NCBI GenBank assembly: GCA_947474065.1
Contig: CANJHD010000017.1
Location: 1-41,764 of the forward strand
Reading direction: 5' to 3'
Length of the DNA: 41,764 nt
DNA from: Planctomycetaceae bacterium
GTDB lineage: Bacteria; Planctomycetota; Phycisphaerae; Phycisphaerales; SM1A02
This document shows positions 32,667 to 41,750 of this stretch, piece by piece; the first letter of the stretch is position 1, and the number at the start of each line of letters is the position of its first letter. Made by a program: the position numbers and the translations under genes. Below the pieces are notes generated by a model. The model worked only from the letters and a program-made list of their open reading frames with translations. It did not search any database and was not told where the DNA came from.

Positions 32667-34388
32667 ATGCAGCACTCAGGGGAAGCAATTCACCGACGGT
32701 TGATCGCAACGACGATCCTGGTACTCGTGGCTCTCCTTGCCCCGGCAGTGCGCGCGCAGGCACCTGCAGATGCGGTTGCGGTCCCTGCATGGCGCCAGGC
32801 AACGCGACTCGCGGTGATAACTGTGCATGGCGAAATTGATGCCATCACGCGAAGCAGCGTCGAGCGGCGGATCAACGAAGCCGCCGCGAGTGGATTCAAC
32901 GCTGCCGTCCTTGAGATCGACACACCTGGCGGCGACATGTATGCCACTCTTGAACTGTGCCTCTTCCTGAAGGATCGCGCACCGCTGCCGGTGTGGGCGT
33001 GGGTACATACCAAGGCGTACAGCGCGGGTGCAATCATCGCGCTTGCCTGCCGCGGGATCATCGTTTCTCCTGGCGCTGCGTTTGGTGATGCTGCACCGAT
33101 TGCCGTCCTTCCCGGCATGGGATTGCAGCCGCTACCAACCGCCGAGCGCGCCAAGATGGAAGCTCCGGTACTCGCCGAGGTGGTCGATAGCGCCCGGCGG
33201 CGCGGCTACGACGAAAATCTTGTTCGCGCATTCGTCAGCGCGCCTGACGAAGTATGGCTTCTCGAGCGAGTCACTCCGGAAGCAACTGGGGGCGCGCGAA
33301 TTTTTGTCGGCAGGCCAGAGTATCGCGAAGCCTTCGGAACCGATCCGCCCACCATGCGGTCAGCAGGCACACAACGGACCACGATTGCTGATGGAGCGCC
33401 TGCCATTCCATTTGTTGACCTTTCGCTGCGACGGCGCCCCGACGATGGTCCAAGCAACGCGGCCGAGCGCGATGTCATGGTTGAAGATCAACAGACCCGC
33501 CCGCCGGTTCGCGAGCGTCTAACCGCCGTAACGGCGAAGGAGTGGCGTGTCGTTGCACAAGTGGATGGCGCAGAAGAGCTACTCGTTACCTACGCTCCAG
33601 AAGCGATCGCTTTCGGACTTGCTGATCGTGAAGTCGGCACCGACCGGGAACTGGCTTCGTATTTCGGCGCAACATCGCAGCAGCGGCTTGATGAGAATGC
33701 TGGCGACGCGCTCGTGCGATTCTTGACGAGTTGGCCCGTGCGCCTCATCTTGGTTGTGGTACTTCTTGGCGGATTCCTCATCGAAATTGCCGCGCCCGGA
33801 ATCGGATGGTTCGGAGCCGCAGCCGGCTTGGCACTCGCGCTGCTCGTTGGAGCCCCTGCCTTTGCAGGGGTCACTACTTGGTGGCCGTTGTTAGTGGTTC
33901 TCTTGGGCGCCGCGCTTGTGCTCGTTGAGATATTCCTAATTCCTGGCGTTGGCGTAGTGGGCTTCCTCGGCGGCGCATGCATATTGGTTGGGCTCGTCGC
34001 CGGGTTCCTCGATGAGCCACTTTCGTCGCCAGAAGGTCGTGATGATCTCACTACCGCTATTGGCGTGGTCGCTGGTGGAGGCATTCTGGCGATCGGCGCT
34101 GCGTGGGCGCTACTGCGCGTTGTGCCGCAATCACGACTGCTGCACGGCGCGATCTTGGGCGCTACCACAGGCGGCGTGGGCCCATCGATACTTGCGCTTT
34201 CATCCGGTGCGGTTCCGGTGGGTACGCGCGGAATAGCCGTTTCGCCACTCCGTCCGGTCGGCAAAGCGGAATTTCAGGGCGTTCTCATGGATGTGCAAGC
34301 GATTGGACCAATCATCGCTTCCGGCGCGCAGATCGTGGTGGTGCGCTCCACCCCGTACGCTCTTGAGGTGGAAGAAGTCAACGAATGA
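32667..34388 (+). CDS. NfeD-type membrane serine protease (long form, ClpP-like + NfeD)
   Basis: Long NfeD proteins are membrane proteases linked to flotillin/stomatin function. The 573-residue product has a signal peptide (about residues 8-31, cleavage near VRAQA), a ClpP-class protease domain (about 45-225) with VLEIDTPGGDM, the nucleophile S119 in AYSAGAII and a candidate catalytic Lys K163 (the archaeal PH1510 protease has a Ser/Lys pair at similar spacing), several membrane helices (about 357-490), and an OB-fold NfeD domain at the C-terminus (GTRGIAVSPLRPVGKAEF onward). I chose the ATG at 32667 because the signal peptide starts there; the longer frame runs through the terminator and the pseudopilin gene. 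It overlaps the next gene (ATGA). Confidence 0.9.
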   Translation: MQHSGEAIHRRLIATTILVLVALLAPAVRAQAPADAVAVPAWRQATRLAVITVHGEIDAITRSSVERRINEAAASGFNAAVLEIDTPGGDMYATLELCLFLKDRAPLPVWAWVHTKAYSAGAIIALACRGIIVSPGAAFGDAAPIAVLPGMGLQPLPTAERAKMEAPVLAEVVDSARRRGYDENLVRAFVSAPDEVWLLERVTPEATGGARIFVGRPEYREAFGTDPPTMRSAGTQRTTIADGAPAIPFVDLSLRRRPDDGPSNAAERDVMVEDQQTRPPVRERLTAVTAKEWRVVAQVDGAEELLVTYAPEAIAFGLADREVGTDRELASYFGATSQQRLDENAGDALVRFLTSWPVRLILVVVLLGGFLIEIAAPGIGWFGAAAGLALALLVGAPAFAGVTTWWPLLVVLLGAALVLVEIFLIPGVGVVGFLGGACILVGLVAGFLDEPLSSPEGRDDLTTAIGVVAGGGILAIGAAWALLRVVPQSRLLHGAILGATTGGVGPSILALSSGAVPVGTRGIAVSPLRPVGKAEFQGVLMDVQAIGPIIASGAQIVVVRSTPYALEVEEVNE

Positions 34389-34930
34389 ACTACTGCGCGG
34401 CCATCACTTTGCTTGCTGACATAACTACAAGTGGCGATTCCTCCATTTGGATTGCTGCCGGATTCGTACTTCTTGCAGTAGCCGTGGTGCTCGGAGTGCT
34501 CGAACTCTTTGTGCCAACGGGTGGCGTGCTTGCAGTAGCAACTGCGAGTTGCCTCGTTGCATCGATCATCGCATTCTTCATGCACGGAATGCTCTGGGGC
34601 TTTGCTGCACTCCTTGCCTATTCCGCAGGCGCGCCTTTCGCGGTCGTATTTGGATTCAAGTTGTGGACGCGAACGCCCATTGCGCGCCGGATGGTTCTTG
34701 GAAACTCAGAGAGCGACGCAGATGGCCAGGTCCCTAGCACCCCGGCAATTGCCCCGGTCGCCATCGGCACCGAGGGAGTGGCGCTCACCCCGCTACGCCC
34801 CATCGGGTTCGTTCGATTTGGGGAATTGCGAATCGAAGCCGCTGCTGAAATGGGGATGATCGATATCGGCGCCCCAGTGACGGTTGTGGAGTCCAGCGGC
34901 GACCGAGTGGTGGTTCGAGTGCGCGGCTAA
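34385..34930 (+). CDS. Short NfeD-like membrane protein with OB-fold domain
   Basis: The 181-residue protein has about two or three membrane helices (near residues 20-41, 44-63 and 66-92; VLGVLELFVPTGGVLAVA is the usual NfeD helix pair) and a C-terminal OB-fold (GTEGVALTPLRPIGFVRFGELRIEA) like that of the long NfeD just before it. It is the NfeD1a-like short form, without a protease domain. It overlaps the long form by four bases and lies nine bases before floA. The order protease-NfeD, NfeD, flotillin is known from other bacteria, including Bacillus, where flotillin and NfeD proteins act together. Confidence 0.88.
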   Translation: MNYCAAITLLADITTSGDSSIWIAAGFVLLAVAVVLGVLELFVPTGGVLAVATASCLVASIIAFFMHGMLWGFAALLAYSAGAPFAVVFGFKLWTRTPIARRMVLGNSESDADGQVPSTPAIAPVAIGTEGVALTPLRPIGFVRFGELRIEAAAEMGMIDIGAPVTVVESSGDRVVVRVRG

Positions 34931-34939
34931 CATCCGCGC

Positions 34940-36010
34940 ATGACTACAGAACACGCTGCTCGCCACGGATTTGCCCTACTTGCGCAATCGGCGCCGGTTC
35001 CAGCACTCAGCGGCAACTTCAACATCATCTTCTGGGTTGTGCTCGCCATCGTTGGTCTCATCGGCTTCGTGATGCTGATTGTGATCAGCCAGTACATCCA
35101 GTTAGCAGTGCAGGCGTGGCTCTCGGGCGCGCCGGTCAGCCTTCTGAAACTGGTGATGATGCGCCTGCGCAAAGTCTCCCCGACGGAGATCGTATTCAAC
35201 AGAATTTCCGCGAAGAAGGCAGGGCTTGAGATCGATTCCGATCAACTTGAAAGCCACTTCCTTGCCGGTGGAAACATTGAGCGCGTGGTGCGCGCGATGA
35301 TCGCAGCAGACAAAGCCAAGATCGACTTGCCCTGGGATCGCGCCACCGCGATCGATCTCGCCGGGCGTGACATCCTTGACGCCGTCAAGACCAGCGTTGA
35401 CCCGAAGGTGATTGATTGCCCAAGCGTGCAGTCCGGTCGACAGACCATCGACGCGGTGGCGAAGGACGGTATCCAGTTGAAGGCGCGCGCCCGCGTCACC
35501 GTGCGAACCAACATCGCGCGGCTCGTCGGCGGTGCCACGGAAGAGACCATCATCGCGCGCGTCGGCGAAGGCATTATTTCCACCATCGGCAGCGCTGAGG
35601 ATCACAAGAGCGTTCTTGAGAACCCCGACAAGATTTCCAAGACCGTGCTCGCCAAGGGTCTTGACTCGGGAACCGCATTCGAAATTCTGTCCATTGATAT
35701 TGCAGATATCGATGTCGGCGAGAACATCGGTGCCAACCTGCAGACCGCGCAGGCCGAGGCTGATACGAAGCGATTCCAAGCACAAGCCGAGCAACGCCGA
35801 GCGCTGGCTGTTGCCCTTGAAGCTGAACACCAAGCCGAGGCAGAAAAGAACCGCGCGCTCGTGGTACTTGCCGAAGCAGAGATCCCCAAGGCGATCAGCG
35901 AAGCGCTGCGCAGCGGCAATCTGGGCCTGATGGACTACTACAAGATGCAGAACATCATGGCCGATACAAGCATGCGCTCCTCGCTCGGTAAGCCTGAGCA
36001 GCAATCCTGA
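34940..36010 (+). CDS. floA: Flotillin-like protein FloA
   Basis: FloA scaffolds membrane microdomains. The 356-residue product has one N-terminal membrane helix (about residues 28-50), the conserved [21 protein letters not shown] segment near 76, the [13 protein letters not shown] and [15 protein letters not shown] stretches of the PHB domain, [11 protein letters not shown], and an Ala/Glu-rich heptad-like region (about 265-315) typical of flotillins, ending in [14 protein letters not shown]. It extends about 20 residues more at the N-terminus than Bacillus FloA. It follows the two NfeD genes closely, which matches known nfeD-floA pairing. Confidence 0.95.
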   Translation: MTTEHAARHGFALLAQSAPVPALSGNFNIIFWVVLAIVGLIGFVMLIVISQYIQLAVQAWLSGAPVSLLKLVMMRLRKVSPTEIVFNRISAKKAGLEIDSDQLESHFLAGGNIERVVRAMIAADKAKIDLPWDRATAIDLAGRDILDAVKTSVDPKVIDCPSVQSGRQTIDAVAKDGIQLKARARVTVRTNIARLVGGATEETIIARVGEGIISTIGSAEDHKSVLENPDKISKTVLAKGLDSGTAFEILSIDIADIDVGENIGANLQTAQAEADTKRFQAQAEQRRALAVALEAEHQAEAEKNRALVVLAEAEIPKAISEALRSGNLGLMDYYKMQNIMADTSMRSSLGKPEQQS

Positions 36011-36035
36011 CATCGAGCGCCGGACTGTCACACGT

Positions 36036-36797
36036 ATGCCAATTCTCCATGTGGTGATGCCAGTCTTCAATGAGGGACCAACCCTCGCGGAGATCGTTCG
36101 CCGCGTACTCGAAGCACCAATGCCCGCCGGGTGGACCGTTCAGCTGATCATGATTGATGACGGCAGTCGACCGGATGCAGCGCAAGCGACGGCGAAGTGT
36201 GCATCAAGGAGCGGCAGCGCAGCGCAACTCATCATTCATCCGCACAACCGAGGCAAAGGTGCCGCTCTGATGACCGGCTTCGGCGCAGTACTCGCCCGGG
36301 CTAACAGTGCCGATGCCATGCTTGTCCAAGATGCAGATCTTGAATATGACCCTGCCGACTTTCGTGCGCTCGTTGATGCGCTCGCCAACCCATCCATCGG
36401 TGCCGTATTTGGAAACCGCTGGGGCGGAAACAGAGAACGCACTGGCTACCGACGCCTGCACGCCTTTGCGAACCGCACACTCACGTGGGTAAGCAACCGA
36501 GCCACTGGGCTTGGCGTCCACGACATGGAATGCTGCTACAAGTTGCTGCGAATTCCGGTACTTCGCACCGTGCAGCCTTGGCTTTCTGAAGAACGCTTCG
36601 GAATTGAGCCGCAGATTGCTGCCGCACTGGCGCGTGCACATATCCGCGTAGCTGAGGTGCCCGTAAAGTATTCGCCGCGTACCTTCGCTGAAGGCAAAAA
36701 GATCCGCTGGACTGATGGCGTGCGCGCCCTATGGGTCATCGTGCGGGAACGCCTGCGACGCAACCCGCCCCACGCAACAAGCAGTACCCACTCATGA
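36036..36797 (+). CDS. Glycosyltransferase family 2 (dolichol-phosphate-mannosyltransferase-like)
   Basis: The 253-residue protein is a GT-A fold enzyme of the DPM1/polyprenol-phosphate sugar transferase kind: VVMPVFNEGPTLAEIV at the start, DDGS at 41-44, NRGKGAALMTGF near 71, the metal-binding DAD at 99-101 with LEYDPADF, and EVPVKYSPRTFAEGKKIRW near the end. There is no membrane anchor. Its stop overlaps the start of a multi-pass flippase-like gene (ATGA), suggesting joint use in a lipid-linked sugar pathway. It begins 25 bases after floA. Confidence 0.88.
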   Translation: MPILHVVMPVFNEGPTLAEIVRRVLEAPMPAGWTVQLIMIDDGSRPDAAQATAKCASRSGSAAQLIIHPHNRGKGAALMTGFGAVLARANSADAMLVQDADLEYDPADFRALVDALANPSIGAVFGNRWGGNRERTGYRRLHAFANRTLTWVSNRATGLGVHDMECCYKLLRIPVLRTVQPWLSEERFGIEPQIAAALARAHIRVAEVPVKYSPRTFAEGKKIRWTDGVRALWVIVRERLRRNPPHATSSTHS

Positions 36798-37807
36798 ACG
36801 AACAGCCCATCGAACTCACTGGCTTCCGTTCCATGATGAAGCGGTTCCTTGCGCCAAAGCGCGCCATCATGCAGGCCATTGGATTCCTTGTCGGGCTCGC
36901 CCTTGTGGCGTGGGTGGTGAAAGGGGCCATTGACGTCGCCTCCGATCCAACCCGCGCAGGAATCCTCGAGAGCGTCCGTGCGGCCTGGAACGAACGCCCA
37001 TGGCTCGTGCTCGGAATCGCACTCACAACAACGGTGAGTTTGATCATCGATGGCGCACTCTTCTGGATGGTGTTAGTTCCAGTCCGACGCCTTGGTTTCA
37101 TGGAAATCCAGTGGCTGACATTCGTGACCGCCACCAGCAACTTCTTCCCCGTACGCCTGGGAATTCCGGTGCGTTACGCCTACGCGCTGCTAGCCAATCG
37201 ACTGACATTCATGCAGGCAACTGCGTGGTTTATTGCGGTAACGCTCGTGGTGTTGGTTTCACTCGGCGCGGTCATCGCCGCCACGGCGCTGATACCCATA
37301 CCCGGCCTGGGTTGGGCGGGACTCGTTCTTGTTGCGCTCGCGATCGGCGGATTCCTGCTGCAGCGCGTCGCTCATCTGCCGATTGCCGCGCGTCGCTTTG
37401 GCGAATGGACGCGCATGCTCACCACGCCCAGCACCTACTGGGCCGGCACGGTGCTACGCGTGATAGAGGTGCTTCTGTGGATTGTGCGCATGTGGTGCGC
37501 TGCAGAAATACTCAACCTTGGCCTGTCCTTCGCTACCGTCACTGTGCTCGGCGTCGCTGCCATCGCCGTGATGCTCAATCCGTTTGGACGCATCGGATTC
37601 CGCGAAGCAACCACAGTCCTTGTTGCCAACTGGATGGCTGGCGGCGGCATCGATGTATCGCACGCGGATGGCGGATTCAAGCAACTTGCACTGCTCGAAA
37701 GTCTGGGTGAAATGTTCACCACCATTCCGCTGGGGCTGATCTCCTTGCCATTCGTAATTTCTTGGTATCGAATGCGGCGCCGCGAACTAGCAGTCAAGCC
37801 GAATTGA
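36794..37807 (+). CDS. Flippase-like integral membrane protein (LPG synthase TM / UPF0104 type)
   Basis: The 337-residue protein shows about eight hydrophobic helices and is consistent with the lysylphosphatidylglycerol synthetase transmembrane family, also called AglD-type flippase-like proteins. Visible parts are the VSLIIDGALFWMVLVP region near residue 78, NFFPVRLGIPVRYAYALL near 116 (the N-x-x-P-x-x-x-G segment common in this family) and NPFGRIGFREATTVL near 260. I chose the ATG at 36794 because it overlaps the GT2 stop and removes a polar leader. It may translocate or modify a lipid carrier. Its 3' end overlaps the convergent gene by 14 bases. Confidence 0.72.
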   Translation: MNEQPIELTGFRSMMKRFLAPKRAIMQAIGFLVGLALVAWVVKGAIDVASDPTRAGILESVRAAWNERPWLVLGIALTTTVSLIIDGALFWMVLVPVRRLGFMEIQWLTFVTATSNFFPVRLGIPVRYAYALLANRLTFMQATAWFIAVTLVVLVSLGAVIAATALIPIPGLGWAGLVLVALAIGGFLLQRVAHLPIAARRFGEWTRMLTTPSTYWAGTVLRVIEVLLWIVRMWCAAEILNLGLSFATVTVLGVAAIAVMLNPFGRIGFREATTVLVANWMAGGGIDVSHADGGFKQLALLESLGEMFTTIPLGLISLPFVISWYRMRRRELAVKPN

Positions 37808-39062
37808 TGAGCGCGCATGTCGCAACGCGGCGCAGACCATCATCCACTCGCAGAAACCCCATGCGCATTGCTTCGGCACGGCTACCAAGCCACGGAGCGC
37901 GTCCACAAGAGCGATCCACACGACCGATCGCAGCTCGCAAGTCTTCAAGCGCTGGCTCGGCACGACTGAAGGCTGCCGCATGCGCGCGCGCAAGCCAACA
38001 TGCGCATGCAACATTCAACGCCAATGCCTGAATTCCAGCAGGAACTGACCACCCGTAGTACCCGCTTCCCCACGCGCGACCGCCCAGGATCGTGGCGCGC
38101 ATCCACCGCACCAAGAGTTCCTCACATGCTGGCCACTCCTTTGAATCCGTAAGCGAACGCACTCGATCAATTGCCGCGAACTCTGCCGATGGCCAGCGGT
38201 CACCCATCGCAGGCATCATTCCAGCACCCTTCGCAAATGCGCGACTGCGCAAGTACTGACCGAAGATCGCGCGCACCCGACCAACCCGGCGAAGTTCGCC
38301 GATCTTCGGATCCTCAAGCCGAAAGAACGCGGCCTGGCGAAGCGTCGCCCGTTGCGCGCGCGTCGCTGGCTGCACTGAATGCAGCGGAAGCTCCTTCGGC
38401 AATGCATCTACGAGCGTCTCCATCAGCTCCTGAAGCCGCGCTCCACGAACCTTACTAAAGCGTGCCCCGGAGAGTTGCTGACCAAGCCATGCAAGGCCAT
38501 CGATGCGAACAGAAAGTGGAATGCCGCCATTCGCAATCCATCTATCGAGCGCATCCGCAACATACTGAAGTTCCTCTGGAGTCGCCTCAGTTGCATCATC
38601 AAGCATTGTCCGAATCGGCGTCAACTCCGGAACTGCATCTGCCATGCGCCGCACCTCGCGCATATGTGAAGGCAACGCCGCGCCTTGATTTGCTAACACG
38701 CTTGCGCACGCAAAGCTGATGCCAACCCGCGCGGTACCCGTGTCGGGAGCAAAGTTAAATGGGAACAACTGACATGCCAAAGGCTTGGCTTCTAAGCCAA
38801 ATTCAGCATGGATTCTGCACTTTCCATCCTCCAAAAGAAACACGCAGGCGCCGTCCGGTCGCTGTGCAAGAAAGCGCTTCCCGCGAAATTCAACAGTGAC
38901 TTCGCCAAGCGAACGTTCCCACGCCTGCGCGCGCAATTTTTCTAAATCCGCCTCGCGCAACTGCACTGTGAAATCCCGGCAGCAATTTCCGCACCCGTGA
39001 CAGCTATAACGCTGTGATGGCAATGGAAGAATCGTCAACGGAATAGTTGCCGCGCGCTTCAT
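37794..39062 (-). CDS. YkgJ-type cysteine cluster protein with a long C-terminal domain
   Basis: The N-terminus has the CxxCxxCC cluster (C21, C24, C27, C28 in CHGCGNCC), followed by DGACVFLLEDGKCRIHAEFGLEAKPLACQLFPF, which carries the second set of cysteines. This is the zinc/iron-cluster module of the YkgJ/flagellin N-methylase-like family. The product has 422 residues, far longer than minimal YkgJ proteins, and residues from about 130 onward (helical, Arg/Leu/Ala-rich) match nothing I recognise. I chose the ATG at 39062; a GTG at 39074 overlapping the region after rdgB is the alternative. It is downstream of rdgB on the same strand. Confidence 0.78.
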   Translation of the reverse strand: MKRAATIPLTILPLPSQRYSCHGCGNCCRDFTVQLREADLEKLRAQAWERSLGEVTVEFRGKRFLAQRPDGACVFLLEDGKCRIHAEFGLEAKPLACQLFPFNFAPDTGTARVGISFACASVLANQGAALPSHMREVRRMADAVPELTPIRTMLDDATEATPEELQYVADALDRWIANGGIPLSVRIDGLAWLGQQLSGARFSKVRGARLQELMETLVDALPKELPLHSVQPATRAQRATLRQAAFFRLEDPKIGELRRVGRVRAIFGQYLRSRAFAKGAGMMPAMGDRWPSAEFAAIDRVRSLTDSKEWPACEELLVRWMRATILGGRAWGSGYYGWSVPAGIQALALNVACACWLARAHAAAFSRAEPALEDLRAAIGRVDRSCGRAPWLGSRAEAMRMGFLRVDDGLRRVATCALINSA

Positions 39063-39067
39063 ATCAG

Positions 39068-39688
39068 TTACCACGAAATCCGTTTGTGTATCAACAGATA
39101 AGCCAAACGTCGAACTGCACGTCCACGATGACTCAAGGCATTCTTTTCATCCGGCGACAATTCTGCGCTGGTCATGCCACGCTGCGGAAGCCAAAGGTGT
39201 GGGTCGTATCCAAATCCATGCACACCGCGCGGCTCATCGGCGATTACGCCGTCGAATTCACCGCGCGTTTCGATATGCACCATGCCGTCCGGCGTAGCGA
39301 TACACATGGTGCACACAAATCGAGCGCCGCGCTGCTCCACTGGTATGCCGCGCATCGATCCCACCAACTTTGCATTGTTGCGCGCGTCGCGATCCGCGCG
39401 CGAGCCCTCTGTCCCAGCCCAGTACGCACTATGGACACCGGGCGCACCCTGCAGCGCGTCCACTTCTAGCCCGCTGTCATCTGCCAGCACGGCCTCACCG
39501 AGTGCCGCCGCGTAGTAACGAGCCTTGATTCGTGCATTTTCTTCGAATGTTGACCCAGGCTCATCAGGCTCCGCCGGCACCGGTCGCCCAAGTTCCGACA
39601 ACGACACTACAGCAAATCCCATCGGCGCCAACACTGCACGGATCTCATCCACCTTGTGCGGGTTACCAGTTGCGATCACGATTCGCAT
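39068..39688 (-). CDS. rdgB: XTP/dITP diphosphatase RdgB (HAM1 family)
   Basis: RdgB hydrolyses deaminated purine triphosphates (XTP, dITP, ITP), keeping hypoxanthine and xanthine out of nucleic acids. The 206-residue product has MRIVIATGNPHKVDEIRAVL, TFEENARIKARYYA, the DDSGLEVDALQGAPGVHSAYWAG signature and FGYDPHLWLP near the C-terminus, with the closing SHRGRA. All hallmark residues are in place. It follows the carboxylase gene by 20 bases and precedes the cysteine cluster protein. Confidence 0.96.
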   Translation of the reverse strand: MRIVIATGNPHKVDEIRAVLAPMGFAVVSLSELGRPVPAEPDEPGSTFEENARIKARYYAAALGEAVLADDSGLEVDALQGAPGVHSAYWAGTEGSRADRDARNNAKLVGSMRGIPVEQRGARFVCTMCIATPDGMVHIETRGEFDGVIADEPRGVHGFGYDPHLWLPQRGMTSAELSPDEKNALSHRGRAVRRLAYLLIHKRISW

Positions 39689-39708
39689 GACTCGCTCCTC
39701 TTCGTTCC

Positions 39709-41358
39709 TTAGGTTTGCAGCACGCCAGTGCGAAACGGTGCTTCGACCGGCGCTTGGTACGCAACACGCATCGCGGCCACCAGCTCATCACGGGTGTGCG
39801 GCGGATCAATGATTCGGTCGACCCAGCCACGGCTCGCCGCATACTTGATGTCTTGCTGTTCGGAATAACTGCGCGTGATGGCTTCGAGCAACTGCGCGCG
39901 CATGCCCTCGTCAATCTTCTCACCTTTGCGTTCGCGCGCCGCAAGATCTATCTGCAGCAGTGTGCTCGCCGCCTGTGCCGCGCCCATCACACTGCACTTG
40001 GCATTTGGCCATGCAAGCGTCAGGAGCGGATCGAACGCGCGACCACACATGGCGTAGTTGCCAGCCCCATAACTTCCGCCAACAATCAAGACGAGTTTGG
40101 GAACGACGCAATTCGCCATCGCGTTCACCATCTTGGCGCCGGAGCGAATGATGCCGCCCTGTTCACTATCGCGACCAACCATGAATCCGTTGGTGTCGTG
40201 CACAAAGAGGATGGGAATCTTGCGCTGGTTGCAATCCATGATGAAGCGCGCAGCCTTATCAGCGCTGTCGTCATAAATGACCGCGGGCATGTTGGTGGCA
40301 ACCGAAGGCCCAGCCTTGCCGCCGGCCATCTTCTTCTGCGTCAATTTCTTCTGGTTCGCAACAATTCCCAGCGCGAACCCACCTATGCGCGCGTAACCGC
40401 AGACGAGCGACTGACCATACTCAGCGCGATACTCATCCATGCTGTTTGCATCGACAAGGCACCCGAGCAACTCCATCATGTCGTATTGCTGCCCGGGCTC
40501 AACGCGAATCACGGAAGTCACTTCAGCAGGTGCGCGCGAGGGCTGCACAGACGCAACCGCCGGTGTCGGAGTCGGCAACGCAGCGCGGCTCGCCTGCAGC
40601 AAACTGCGCAATCGCGTGATGCATGCCGGATCGTCCTTCTCGCGGAAATCAATCGTGCCAGAGATCTGCGCATGCATGGCCGCGCCGCCCAAATCTTCGC
40701 TGGAAACCTCTTGTCCAATCGCAGCCTTGACGAGCGCTGGACCAGCCAGATACAGACCGCTTCCCTCGGTCATCAACAGTGTGTCGCAGAGCACCGGCAA
40801 GTATCCGCCGCCCGCCACGCAATTGCCCATGATGGCGGCGTACTGCGGAATGCCCATGGCACTAAACACGGCGTTGTTGCGGAAAATTCGCCCGAAATCA
40901 TCCGTGTCAGGGAACACGTCTTCTTGCAACGGCAAGAACACACCAGCACTGTCAACTAAATACAAGAGTGGCAAACGAGCCCGCTCGGCAATCACCTGCG
41001 CGCGAATGATCTTCTTGCAGGTCATCGGAAAGAACGCCCCAGCTTTCACCGTGGCGTCATTGGCAATGATCATCACCAGCCGTCCCTGCACCGTGCCGAT
41101 GCCAGTGATCACGCCTGCTGCAGGTGCGCCGCCGTATTCGCGGTACATGTTCCACGCCGCAAACAATCCCAGTTCCGTAAACGCAGTCCCAGGGTCCACA
41201 AGCAACGCGATCCGCTCTCGTGCCGTCAATCGACCATGACGATGCTGCCGTTCGATCCCCGACGGACCTCCGCCTTGCTCGATCTTGGCGCTTTCAGCGA
41301 TGAATTGGGCGATCGCCCCTGGAAGTCCTGCGGGAGCGGCGGAAGGGGCGTCAGCCAT
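39709..41358 (-). CDS. Acyl-CoA carboxylase, carboxyltransferase (beta) subunit, methylcrotonyl-CoA-like
   Basis: The subunit transfers the carboxyl group from biotin to an acyl-CoA. The 549-residue protein has two crotonase-type carboxyltransferase halves: RLTARERIALLVDPGT, IIANDATVKAGAFFPMT, VDSAGVFLPLQEDVFPD, NCVAGGGYLPVLCD, SSEDLGGAAMH in the first, and FVHDTNGFMVGRDSEQGGIIR, VGGSYGAGNYAMCGRAFDP in the second. The first-half pattern is closest to methylcrotonyl-CoA carboxylase beta, but propionyl-CoA or another substrate cannot be excluded. No biotin-carrier alpha subunit is nearby. I chose the ATG at 41358; the longer frame to 41439 adds a leader without conservation and reaches the rpsO promoter. 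Confidence 0.9.
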   Translation of the reverse strand: MADAPSAAPAGLPGAIAQFIAESAKIEQGGGPSGIERQHRHGRLTARERIALLVDPGTAFTELGLFAAWNMYREYGGAPAAGVITGIGTVQGRLVMIIANDATVKAGAFFPMTCKKIIRAQVIAERARLPLLYLVDSAGVFLPLQEDVFPDTDDFGRIFRNNAVFSAMGIPQYAAIMGNCVAGGGYLPVLCDTLLMTEGSGLYLAGPALVKAAIGQEVSSEDLGGAAMHAQISGTIDFREKDDPACITRLRSLLQASRAALPTPTPAVASVQPSRAPAEVTSVIRVEPGQQYDMMELLGCLVDANSMDEYRAEYGQSLVCGYARIGGFALGIVANQKKLTQKKMAGGKAGPSVATNMPAVIYDDSADKAARFIMDCNQRKIPILFVHDTNGFMVGRDSEQGGIIRSGAKMVNAMANCVVPKLVLIVGGSYGAGNYAMCGRAFDPLLTLAWPNAKCSVMGAAQAASTLLQIDLAARERKGEKIDEGMRAQLLEAITRSYSEQQDIKYAASRGWVDRIIDPPHTRDELVAAMRVAYQAPVEAPFRTGVLQT

Positions 41359-41417
41359 GATGAGGCGAAGGATACGGCGGTTTCGTCCGTCCCGATAACG
41401 CTCATCGCTCCCCCGGC

Positions 41418-41445
41418 TTGAGTTAAGCGGGATATTCACTACACT
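41418..41445 (+). promoter_or_regulatory. Candidate rpsO promoter
   Basis: TTGAGT (41418-41423), a 16-base spacer and TACACT (41440-41445) lie 35 bases before the rpsO start, followed by an AAGGAAA ribosome binding site (41464-41470). It is the cleanest sigma-70-type promoter in the window. Confidence 0.55.
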
Positions 41446-41480
41446 ACGCGGCTCAATTCAAGCAAGGAAAGCCAGAAGCA

Positions 41481-41750
41481 ATGTCGATCTCCGCAACGAA
41501 AAAAGCCGCTGTCATCAGCGTCAACCGCACCCACGCTACTGACACCGGATCTCCGGAAGTCCAAGTGGCCATCCTCAGCGAGCGCATCACCACGCTGCAG
41601 GACCACTTCAAGGCAAACCCCAAGGATCACCACGGCCGCCGCGGCCTGTTGTTCATGGTTGGTCGCCGTAACCGTCTGCTCACCTACCTCGCGCGCACTG
41701 ACCGCGATCGGTACCAGACCCTCATCAAGCGTCTCGGTCTTCGCAAGTAA
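41481..41750 (+). CDS. rpsO: 30S ribosomal protein S15
   Basis: S15 binds 16S rRNA early in 30S assembly. The 89-residue product is full length with the family landmarks: [15 protein letters not shown] near residue 22, [16 protein letters not shown] near 42, and the C-terminal RNRLLTYL and [13 protein letters not shown]. It is divergent from the carboxylase gene. In many bacteria pnp follows rpsO, but the window ends 14 bases after the stop. Confidence 0.98.
   Translation: MSISATKKAAVISVNRTHATDTGSPEVQVAILSERITTLQDHFKANPKDHHGRRGLLFMVGRRNRLLTYLARTDRDRYQTLIKRLGLRK

Noticed and set aside
35102..36070. Open frame of 322 codons antisense to floA
   Set aside because: FloA is strongly conserved on the plus strand; the antisense product looks like a mirrored codon shadow.
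39715..40959. Open frame of 414 codons antisense to the carboxylase subunit
   Set aside because: The carboxyltransferase motifs on the minus strand are decisive; the antisense frame is Arg/His-rich without domains.
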